The translations under genes and the position numbers were made by a program. Positions 12,601 to 25,200 of a DNA stretch of 64,000 nucleotides are shown in pieces. The stretch spans positions 5,089,001 to 5,153,000 of the forward strand of contig NC_065889.1 of assembly GCF_905147045.1 (NCBI RefSeq), written 5' to 3'. The notes under the pieces were generated by a model that worked only from the letters and a program-made list of their open reading frames with translations, was not told the origin of the DNA and did not search any database. The stretch's first letter is position 1; each line of letters starts with the position of its first letter. Origin of the DNA: Nymphalis io. Taxonomy: Eukaryota > Arthropoda > Insecta > Lepidoptera > Nymphalidae.

Positions 12601-15600
12601 GTTCTTGGAGTTGTCATTGTTCGTTTTAAGAAAGTTAAGACTCGATAAAAATCCAAGATAACTCGGATGTAGATAATAAATAAATAACATAAAATATATT
12701 TTCATAATTTTAATTTTATTTTTAAATAACGAATCTTGTAGATTCGTTATTTAAAAATTAAGGTAAATATAATAGTACGTACGTGTCAAAACGTAATTAT
12801 GCCTTGAAAGTTTCAATAATTTAATATTCTGCTGTGTAAATAGTGTTTGTATTTGCTTGAAGTCATTTGTGGCTTCAATAGAAATAATTTATGAACATGC
12901 AATTTACTTTCCGTCGATGTATTTTTGTCGTGTGTTTCGTTAAAAGATGTTTTACAAAATCTATTAATTTGTTCATTTTTATAGCATTATTTAAATACAG
13001 GTAACTAATTTGACTAGAAATAAGCCTTTGCTCTTTAGCAATTTAAAAAAGTCATACAAAATGAGGTAAACAGCATTCCTTAAGCATTTAGTGTTTTTAA
13101 TTCCATTTTCAAATTCCCAAGTGAATAACATATCTTCGTGGCTACGGAACCATTAAAACCGGATATCAACTGCGAGGCCTGACACACATATACATGACAA
13201 ATTATTAATGTATTCCATTTGAACTCACGTCATGTACAATAGAGGTTAGGGCAAAATCTCCAGCTTACTGTTCCTTATGAAGTCAACGCTAAGGTACAGT
13301 CAAATGTGCGAAAATATCTTTGAATAAAATATAAGCAGGCAAGATTGGATACTGTACCTTACTTTTTAATTTATCAGATAAAGCAGTTTAAAATATATTT
13401 CTTATGTCATTTTATTTTGTTTTGGATAAACATAATATGCAAATCGGAAGCTGCTCGGGCCATTTTAATTAAAGATTTTGCATTAAATTAGCATTAAACT
13501 ACATTATGTGAGATTAAAAAGTGAAGGGCAGGAATGGAACAAAGTAGGTAAATAAATAGACCGAAACTAAAAGGTCGACATAGAGAAACGTTCCGACATT
13601 ATATAGTTTTTAATATATTCAGTTAATTACTGATTATCTAAATTGTATTTTTAAATTATATAAGTATATCTTTGTTTAAATGTATGTTATATTAACGTTA
13701 TTAAAAACACAGATAAAAAAAATCTAATAAATAACTTGGTCAAATTCTGATATTGTATAGGAAAATGCTACCTTATGCTAGTTTGTTAAAACTGATCAAA
13801 TCCGGGATTGTGGATATAATGTAGGAAAATTTAAATAAGACAAGACAGATTAAATCAGGATTTGTTCGGGACCATTTTCGTACTCTTAGTCATAGCCATA
13901 GCCATAGCAATAGCCATATACGGACGTGCAAGAAACGCGGGTGAGACGCCTATTTTTTCCGTTATCTTTTCTTATTCGAGGTCGTTCTTCAATCACTTCA
14001 GTTTTTATTACTTTTTTCAGGAGAGAATTTAAGATTCTTCCGACATTGCAAAATGTATAATTTTGCAATGTCGGAAGAATCTCACATTGTATCCTACTCT
14101 TTTATTTTTTACATGATGAAATTATAGTTTTTATCTATGGTTTTGTTAAACAACTTACAGCGGTTGTATGCTATAGTGATATTTAAAAATTTCTTTTTAT
14201 TATTTTGCAATCTTAACCTTAAAAAAATACCATTTCGTCACTGTCAGAAACATTGGCATAAAACTTTTAATATTCACCATAGACGACGATTGTACTTTTA
14301 ACAACTATATTTGTTCACTATTTTCTATATATAAATAACAATAAGTCACAATATATCTTAAGAACATTAAAATTCAATTTCCGATAACTTTCTAAATGAC
14401 TTCATTTATCACTCGCTTTTCCGAGAAGAACGGAACGGAACAAGAAAAATTATTACTTAACGTTTTGAAATTTTCAAACGAAATCTAGCGACAAAACATA
14501 GGAGGTAATTTACTAAGTAAACAAAGTAACATTTGCTTTATAATCAACGTTCCATTTACAATGATTTTATTATAACTACAAAGACTATATGTGTTGTTTG
14601 AACACAAATACGCGTTAATTGTTAATAAACATATGAATATTTAGTTGTTATTTAAGAGTTAATAATTCGATACCATCAGTGTGTAATTATGTTTGTTTTG
14701 TTAATTGTTATTGATAATATTAGATGCGTCTATGGAGAAAAGTAATATAAATTAAGAATGACTGTTACTTTATTTTACATATTATCTTAATATTGGGATA
14801 GTTAAATATTTTTTCAATGAAATTACAACTTTTGTATTGTCATTCATTCATTGTTAATAAAAGTTAAGCTAACTCCGGTTGGAATCGTAAATTCTATCTA
14901 CATAAATCCGCAAGGTACGTATTTGAGTAAATCTACAATTATCACATAAATGTGAATTTTATCAACAAAATCGGTAAGTTACAAGCATATGAATGAACAT
15001 ACGATTTACTCAAATCAATTTAATTATTGATGAAAGGGATGTAGATTATTATCATGGAAATACACAAGAGGTTCTTTACTGAGGATATTCTCTCGGGTTT
15101 CCAACTTTCCATGAATCGAGCTCAATAAATTTATTATATCAAAGGTAAAATCCAACGGATTTGACTATCAACTCTCGTGTCCCAGGAGACACACTTTGTG
15201 TTCATAATTTTAGGTTTTATTAAAAAAATATTTCTGTGATAAAGATTGTCATTTTTAAATACATATTTAGTAAAGGTATAAAAATCTAGTTTAAAATTCC
15301 AAAACTTTATATTATATATATACTGAGTGAGCAACGATTTCGCCAATGATTTAAATTTTATAGCGCCGTGGAATGCCATCGCTCAGTAGGGCTATTCCGT
15401 CGGAACAAACTCGGATTTCACCGCAGAAAACGGTCGTGAAATCACAGAAAGAAATATGCGACATTGACAATAATAATTATAACATTTCAAGAATACACAC
15501 ATCAAAATTATATATCATCATGACTCGGTTGTCAACATTTCACGGTTGAATAATGATGTGATTTCTTACAGAGTATCAGTGTACGAGAACAAATTAATAT

Positions 15601-18600
15601 TTTACAGGTATTTCCATATATTCTAATATTTAAGCCTTTTCAGTATTTATAAAAGTTTATAAAGTATATGAAAATCAGTCCAGCAGCCACGGTAATAAAC
15701 TAGTACAACTATGTCAGAATATTCACAGCTATTGCTAAAGATAAGCTGACTTGCGTTGTAATTAAACTGTTACGCAGTGTATGAATCGGAATTCGTATTG
15801 AAACAATGTAGTAACTATTTTTGTAATGATAAATTAAATACTATTTCTAACAGAATTATTCCCAAAGATCTTTGGGAGATAATCAAGTTAATCACGTGCT
15901 ACTGCTATCATTAGTCATCTGTCGTTATCATGTCACAGAAAATAAAAGATTTGAAGGAGATTGTAGGTCCGCGAGCAAAATGAAAAACAACGAACATATC
16001 CGACGCTATTCCAATGTGAACAAAGAACGCTCTCTAAAAAGCCGACAGGAGGTGGATAACCACGACCGGTAAACAAGTCTTGTTAGACGCTCAAAAATTC
16101 ATTCTAATGTGAATAGTTACGACTTTCGAGTGGTTCAACTCACAAATTATATATTTGTACCTTCGTGCATTTGCATTACTGAATTTTCATATATTTCATT
16201 TGTGTTTATAATTCATCTCTTGCTCGACGGGGAAGGAAAAAATTGAAAAGAAACCTACATGTATGTATCTTATGAAAACTTTTAAATTATTGTTTAGTAC
16301 ATGTCCATACAATAAATTAATATATATTTTATCTAACAAAATGTTTTGTACTTTCCATGCAGGACTTCTACCTGCACACAATTATACTGTTTTAAAATTA
16401 AAATAATCTAAAAAATATATTACATTTAAAATATTTATTAATATTTCATACAACCGCTATTCTTTTGCACCTTCCTTATATTAACGATTTTAAAAACACT
16501 TATTTTGGTAATAGCCTATATAACACCTGGTTGAACGCGATTTGGGCCAACGGCCGGCCGTGACTGTGCGCGACATTCCGACACGGCAGAGAGCATTCTG
16601 CATGAGGCTAAAACAAAATTACATTAATTTATTAGTTGCAATAACCGTTAGTTGTTAAACAACTTAACAGCTTTTAGTAGTGATGTAAACTAAAACTCGC
16701 ATTGAATTATGAGTGTGAGCCGGCTTTGCGCTTGTGGGTTCTATCTGCATTCAGCAAATGTTCGTATGAATGTCGTAAGTATTATCGTGTGTATGTCGTA
16801 AGTAGTAAGTATGTTTATCCTTGTTACACAGAAAGGCTTTTTTATCAGATCCAGTATTATCTCAATTACCTATAGCATAACGAGTATAAATAAAAAAAAT
16901 ATATAAATAGGACATTTCGTAATTTATTACTATTGTATTCTTTTACATTTTTGATCAAACAAAACCTTTGATATTATAATGTAATACACATTCAATATTT
17001 TATTTGCAACTATAAACTGGAAGTGTTTCCGCAAATTGAAGTAAAAGATTAGCGTTTTAGCTCTACACTGGCTCTTAACTGTGCTTGAAACAGTGATATG
17101 CCCTTTTGACTCATAAAGAAAATGTACTCGACGGTATGACTCTCAAAGGGAAACCGAGTCCACCGCCATCACTTAGTCTCACGACATTGACAAGGGTGTA
17201 TAAAATATGTGTTGTGAACTTGGTCGTATCACTTAAATGATAAATGTAGATATTTTATTATAACACCGAGCAGTGCGCAAAACATTTTCTTGTTTTTACG
17301 TTTCTAAAATCAAAATAGATTTTATTCATGTAGGCTTTTGCTAGTAAGATCATTTTACAACAATTTACAGATAATTTATTTTATATTAAAATTATATAAA
17401 TATAATTCTACTTAAAGATTTTTATTACAGCCGAGTTATTTATATGATTTTATTTGTGGTTAATAGTTTGCTTTTTTCGATTTTCCCTTTTTTATTAAAT
17501 AATTTATTTGATTAAACGTATTCTTGGATTTTTTAATGAATGATATAGCTTTAACTGAAGCCTGATCCATATGGAACACTTTTTTTTGTTACATTCAACC
17601 AAAATATTTAAAATGATATTTTCATATTTATAAGTCAACCCTAAAGCTTTATAATGAGCGGGCCGTGACTACGACTTTTTTAAATATATTTGAATATAAA
17701 GGTGACTTTTTTGGCCTTATGTATAGGACTATTATATTTGTATTTTCTTTGGATAGAATTTTTTATGTGTAGATTTTCTTACAATAAACATAGTTTTGGA
17801 TTAAATGATTTAAATACTATAATTTAAAATCATCGAACATCGATTTGATAACGAAGCCGTAGTCGATTTAATAAGTTTACCTACCTACCTTACCTTACCT
17901 AAATCTAAATCTGCTTACTATATAGCATCGTGACAGAAACCCAATGACTACCCTACAATTAAAACCTACCCTACCCAGCTTGTTGGCTCACCCGGGGTTG
18001 GAACCCAGAATCTCTAGACCAACGAAGCAGTCACCTGCTATTATCTTACTGTGATACGTATTCTTATGTGTGCTTAAAATGCTTTTAAAAAACGTGGTGG
18101 CACTTATTGAGTTTTTCATTCATTTTATAAGTCGTCAATTTCAAAAGAACATAACTTACTAAGATAACATACTAACGTTTTTAATTACATATTTGTAATA
18201 AACTTTCTAATTCATGCTGCATTTATGCTAGTCTCATAATGTCGCGTGCCATTTACTTCCTCATGAATCTCCGTGAAATATTAAAGATGCCAGGAAATTT
18301 TATTAAAACCGTTGATGCGACACTCTGTATGGGTATAATTAATAAAAGGTGCTCTCATGCTCCCGACTTCTCTTTAATTAACAACGACTGTAACTAATGT
18401 TTTAATATACTTGGAAACATTTTCTTATTTAAAAACTAGTTTGTCTTCAGTTCATTAAAAAAACATGCATTGGTTATTATAACAGCATATTTAATAATAT
18501 ATGTAAAAACAAATTAGTTTGTTATTAGTTACGTTTTTGATTTTTAATTTTTCAGTTATTTTTCTAATAATTAAGGGTATGAGTAGGTATACTTATAAGT

Positions 18601-21600
18601 ATTCGTAAAAACACCCAGTCAACATTTATGCCACCGCCACACTGTGTATTACTGTGTTCCGGTTGGAACGGTGAACCAATGTAATTACTGGCATGAGGAC
18701 ATCCTCCCCCGTAATTATTGCCTTGATTCCACCGTCAATCCCATGGTTACGAACGCATTGAGGTGACTACAAATTACACCATCATTAGATAGTGGTACAC
18801 GTGGAATCTATTTTGCTTTAAAGTCGTTTTATAAAAAAAAATCCTGATCGATTTTCTTCATTGAAGATAAATAATATAATAATAATAAGTAATAAGTAAT
18901 AAAATACCCAAAAGACTAAGGTACTAAGCAGGATTCGTGCAATTACAGGGCACTCTCACCCCTTACTGTTATAGCCTGATAGTAATCCAACACGAACTAG
19001 ATCAGGTGTAACACGACCTGCTTTGTAGTTTCGAGTTTGGCATTGTACACAACAACACTGGATTTCAAACATGATAATGGTAGCCTCGACCTTGAAATCT
19101 TAAGCCGTAAATACTAGCCAAAAGCTAGACACATACATTTATTTTTATGAATTTTTATCATTCCTTCAAGAGATGTTGGAGTTTGAACGAAGAAAATATA
19201 TTCACCTGTCGATTGAGTTCTGTAACAACATGATCGATGTGACCAATATATCATTTACGAAATATTTATATATGAGAAACTTGTACCTCTTAATAATAAA
19301 AATACTCCAAGTGTAAATTAAATAATACATGCATACAAATACTGGTTTTATTTATTTTGTTAATAATAACGTTTGCTTCATTGTAGTGCAGGTTTTCGGA
19401 ATAAATCGCAAGAGAAGCGAATTAGCCACCTGATGGTGCCTTTTTAACTTTGCGTACGAGTATAAGCGATGTTAGCGCTATTCTGTAATACTGGTGCAAT
19501 ACGTTAGGTACCACTTATTACTATAACAAACTTTTCTTAATAGAAAACCGATAGGCTGCAAATTTTTTTTTCAGTTGAAAACCCCTAATGGGTTGGAGAT
19601 AACTCGATTAAGCCTGTAGGCTATAACATATTTTAGCGGATGGCAGTTCCATCCGCAAAAATATGTAATAAAATTCGCATTATGTCAATATAATTCACAT
19701 TTTTGCATTCGTTTTGAACCAAACTAAAACAATATATTTTACGGCAAGTATTGACCGAATCGTGACCGTTACAGAAAATGTTTATTGATTTTGTACCCAA
19801 AGTTAATGGACCTTTACTTTACGCAAACCATAATTCACTGTTTTAATAAACGGTCTAAGAAATATATAAGGGCATGAACCCAGGTTTTAAATTAGCTGAA
19901 ATTAATGTTTCGAGTCAGAATTACTTCTCGCTACGTTTGTTTAACCATTGTGGCAAAATTACAGGTAAATAATTAATGAAAATAAAGAATAATAACCGTT
20001 GTTATAAATATATAAATGGACAAAAAATGTCTCTTCTTAAGGAAAAGGTTTTGGAGTTTATTCGACCATGCTACTCTAATGAAGCTTAGTGCAGCATTTA
20101 ATACAGCTTTAATTCAACATTGTCACATATTTTTAAAGAAATAAACAGGAAAAGCATACAGTGCGTTGTCCAACGTAAGACCCACATGTTGTATATTGCC
20201 AGGGTCATTGCAAAAAAATTTTTAACAAACATCATCAACAAACTAAGTCTCTTAGGTTAGCCTCGACCACTTATATCATCTATTATCTAAATGTATGGAG
20301 ATTGGAGTGCAAACAGAAGCTTTTTAACTTTTATTCTATATCATACTAAATAAATATACAAATAACGAACTTTTTGACCAAGAAATAATAAGATTTTTCA
20401 CGTTACCACTACGGCACCAGCGAATAAAATTATTTCACATTAGTGTTTACGAAAGATATTTCGACAGCGCGGGATTTTTCAACACTCTCTAACATATAAC
20501 AGGTTCTCCTTTGTAACGTACATTCTTCCGTAAGTATATGTAGTCTGTTTATATTAGAGTATAAACGCGTTGCAATCTCGACGAATAATAATACGATATG
20601 ATCTTTCAAGGAGTCCATTTTTTACGCCTAGGAAAATATTGTTATCTTTCTTTATCTTTTCATCTAATATAAATATTTAGTATCAATAAATTTACCTTTA
20701 AATGATAAATATGGATAAGAACATCGAAGTGGGACAATATATAACTTTCCCATGACTGGCGGCTCTCAAAGCATGTAACTTTGAGCCCTTAGAAGCCATT
20801 AATGAAATATTCAAACCACTCTATCTGATCGAAGTTTTCAAAGAACGGAACTTGTTCTTCGAAATTTGAAAGATATTAACATAAGATGACAATATTTTAC
20901 GTAAAAATTAGAATGTTAATATAAAGAAATATCGAAAAAAAAAATCTCTAAAGATAACATTAAAGTAGCTACAGTATAACATTAAAACAGATGGAGACGT
21001 TTAAGTTTATATTTGAATTGTCTAAAACTTACGTTTTCATATTTCATAATAAAAGTTCAACTATGTATTTAGGTTAATGAGATTGATGTTATAAATATGA
21101 AAGAAACTCTTTCTGTCTTTTTGTGACCACGACTGTTGCACAGATTTTAATAACACTTAAGTTTTAAGCGTCGATATTATATAATCATGTAAATGAAAGG
21201 AATCTAAAAACGGCTGAAGATGGCGTTAAGATCAAAGTACGTTTTCAAACCAGAATCTCCTGCAGGTATTTCCCCTGCACACTACATATACCTAATGCTT
21301 GGTGTTGTGTGTAACGCAAAACAAGCGCAGGGGAAACGGCTAAAGAAATTTCTCAATTTCCCCCCGGCCCGAAAGCTGGGTACTCCCATGAAACCACAGA
21401 TTCATTAACAGCAAATGGGCAACATAATCAAATATAATTTCATAAAGATGATTAATCATAACTATTAAACTAAGTTTAAACTAAGAAACAAGATGTTAAA
21501 CAATGTTTATGGGTCCTTTAAAATTCATTAATAGTAATAATTAATGAACGTTGACAGCTGTAGTAAGCGATCAACTGTTGGATTATCCTCTACGAAACCG

Positions 21601-22166
21601 CCTGTTAGAATATTCCCTAAATGCGAGTTTTATCTATACATTTAAATAAAATAGAAGTATCTGTCTGTGATTTCATAATAACTGCATCTTTTAAAGTTTA
21701 TATGGCTATTTGCGATTTACCAAAACCTAAATAAGCTTTTTTTAAATTGTTGTCTGTCTGTCTGTTTGTCCAGGCTAATCTTTAAAACGGCTAAAAAATT
21801 ACAAGTTGAAATAACTGAATTATTATAATAAGCATTTCAAGGTTACGTTTAGTCTTTATTTCATCAAAATCGGTTTAGTCTATCAAAAGTTATAAAAATA
21901 TTCGTATTTTTGTTGTTATTTATTTAACATCACATATTCTAATGTCTTTTACTAACTGATTCATCAACGTAGAACCATATAATATTAACCACAGGACAAT
22001 TGAAATATTGGCAGTTGATGCAATTTATCATGTAAACATCCGCTAAGGAAGGATTACTGAAAATTCCACTTCTAAAGGGTTAAAATAAGGGACGAACGAT
22101 TGTATGGGAAACCGTCCTTTTTATAGTTAGAGACATGAAGTTTCATATACAAGCTTCTGGTTAGAA

Positions 22167-22226
<60 letters not shown>

Positions 22227-25200
22227 CAGCGTTTTTGAATATCTACCCCCTAAGAGGGTAAAATAGGGGTTGAAAGTTTGTATGTGCGATCCGTCTTCTT
22301 TCATGCAAGAAGAATGATATTAAAAAAAATGCATACGTAATTCGTCGTTTTTACAAATTCAAGCGAAACGCGAGAAATGGGATGGAAAAAAATATAGTCT
22401 GCTTGAAATTTAGTATTTGTGTTTCTTGATTGAATTAATAAAGATATCTTTTTTATAATAGTTAGTTTTTAGGAAATTTTTTATTTTTATTTTTAAGGGT
22501 TAAAACGTTTGTATGGCTTATATTTATTTATATATTCGCTAAGAAAAATGATTGTTTAGCTAATCACTGTCGTTGTTGATTTTAATGATTGTTTTTGTTT
22601 ACTTGACATTCGAAAGAAGCAGACACATGATTGTTGTACTAATAACTGCCATTATCGTCAGGTGTGCCACTTAAATGGTACTCTCTAAGCTTTACCTCAA
22701 CATGAGCAACATTACATTACATTATTTTAAGATGTGCTCTAGGAGAAGGTAGTTTTTATTCCAAGAATATATCATTCGAATTTCAAATATATAGTTCCCT
22801 TTTAATGTGAGCTTTCCCGTGACAATCGTTGAACATGACCGGCATTGATTTTAGTGTGAATTGTTATCCCATGGACAGTTTATATGTTGCATGTTCCAGA
22901 ATGAGCTCTGCAAGTAACATTAATATGTACATAATTTTTTTTTAACCCATTTAAGTTACTATAAAATATAATAAGTCAAACTACAGGAATTCACAGTAAG
23001 TTCACTGACGATTATTAAAAGAATAATCATCGGTCTAAAATAAAAAAAAAAACCATAATATTTGTTTTTTCTAACCAGAATGACATTTCAGGCTTCTTAC
23101 TTAAAACCAATCCAGATTCCAAACACTCATTTATCCTTTACTTATACTTAAGCGCAAGCAAAACCGCGGGCAACTGCTAGTTCTATAATATAATTTGGAC
23201 AACTATTTAGTTATGTGTATATAATATGAGATTTTTCTATACTTTCAGTTTACGATGCATCGGGTCAGTACACTCCGAATTTATTGTTTGGAAACGAGTA
23301 CTGGTTGGGATCGCAGAACGCGTGTCGCGATCTGCAGCTCAAACAGTACTATGCGCAGACACCGCCGTTTCCGACAACGTTCTACGTGGCGAAGATAAAC
23401 CTTACCGTTGACGCAGACCATGTGCCGCAGGTGAATATTATTTATACAAACAATAACATATTAACAGTACAACAAAAATCTTAATCACGTTTACTGTGCG
23501 CTTGTACATTACAATAGGTAAAAAGTAGTATATAATAAAATATGAGGGAATTTTTGCTCAACAATCGTATACACAAGATTGGATATATTGATTCCATCCA
23601 AGCAATATTGCTTAAATTCTTTGATAAGAAATTGGAAATAAATTAATATTACTTTGAATACTCGTTTTGATAAAGAAATAAAAAATAACCTTCCACGAAT
23701 AGAAATAAACAAATTGACAAATACAAGAGAGTATTACAATAATATGTTCCCAGACTCGAATACGCACTTAGCAGTTCCTGTTGGAACATATCCGCTCTAT
23801 CCGATCCAATTTCGTACATGTAACATGGTCGAGACAGTGTTAGGCATAAGTATTTATATATACAGATGTAAAATGTGTATATATTCTATAATTGTACTAG
23901 TGATGTCACGTGGTTTCTCCGGTGTTAAATTAAAATTATATATTCATAGTGCGTAATAGAATATTAATACCGTTAATTAAATATAATAAATCGAACACTG
24001 CCTACTCAAAATTTGTATTTTTTTGTTATTAAATATTTCCTCATTGTCTATTCATTCGGAAATAATATGATCACTAAAATACTAAGCAACTATTATTATA
24101 TTAGTTATTTATTGTACACCCATGATAAATCCACTCATAGGCGCTAGGCCACAAAGAAATATAGTAGTATATATATAAATTAGAAGAGAATCGGCCGCTT
24201 AAGGCGTTTTAAGCATTTAAATGTTCATAAAACACTAAACAAATTTAAAACATAATTTCCGGAACATTAACACAAACTTAGCTGACGTGATAACAACTCT
24301 CCAACGTTTTCGCTCGGAGGACAATATAAGTCACCCCAGAACTTGTATATTAAAAGTTTTTCTCCTCTCTACGCGCTCGCTATAAAACGACATGAATTCC
24401 CTCAACTAATATTACCCTGTCCAATATAAAATGATACACACAAGCCACTTATTACAGTTGTGCAACTTATAAAAGAATTCTGAGTCTAATTACTCCATTA
24501 AGGTCAGCCATTTACCCCATTTTGCTTTATGTGGGGCACATAACGATTTTTCCACTCTGGTTAAGGGCGTGTCATTACGACATTAACCGTAAATGATTTT
24601 TATTTAAATGGATGTGTCGTTGAAAAAAAACTTAAAACAATTTCTACTAAAGTTAGTAATTTAAAGCATACGTTTAAAATTTACGAGTATTTGTTAATTA
24701 TCTCGCACGATATACGAAATAATTTATCTCCTAGAATATATTATCAATGGAATGAATCTAATTGAGTTGTTTTATACAGAACATAAGTTGATAATATAGA
24801 GAAAATATTATTTTGTTAAAAGTTATAAAACAACTCGACCTCTTTTACAGTATGGGATATACAACGTATGATAAGCTATTCTATTGTGGGTTCATGACTA
24901 TTAATTGATCGCAGCTTTATTCGACAAATTAAGGTCTCTTCAATATATTTTTCTGCGCTAAATAGCACGAGACGAATTATTATACATATGTAACAGCTGA
25001 TTTCATTTGTACTTGTCAAAATTAAAATTCGCGTAGTATGTTTACCGGGATATTGCGGCTCTTTTTTATGAAACTAATTGATATAACTTTTATTAACCTT
25101 AATAATAATTTAATAACCTTGTCAAATTATGTAACCAGTATATAAACCTTTTGATTTTACCTAAAATGTAATTTCAATCAGTAATATCATAGTTTGTATC

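Larger units (their letters stand above)
11231..15379. other. Unique AT-rich intron sequence with two hairpins
   Basis: No supportable gene. It contains the perfect inverted repeats at 12718-12758 and 14032-14082, listed separately. Short open frames here have no recognisable features. Confidence 0.5.
691..23248 (+). other. Intron 1, 22,558 bp
   Basis: GTAAGT at the 5' end and TTTCAG at the 3' end. Joining 690 to 23249 makes codon 80 (Ile) and restores the family motif WASKIYDASGQY. The intron is mostly AT-rich and unstructured, with dispersed repeats listed separately and two short GC-rich islands (10184-10320 and 16540-16605). Open frames inside it have no recognisable domain and no splice context fitting the gene. 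Confidence 0.88.

Noticed and set aside
14032..14082. microRNA precursor
   Set aside because: Perfect pairing with a 5-nt loop is unlike animal pre-miRNAs, which have mismatches and larger loops.
23654..23956. 100-aa open frame in intron 2 as an extra exon
   Set aside because: The exon 2 to exon 3 join is already in phase and restores the NRF motif. The frame's AT-rich peptide has no family similarity.
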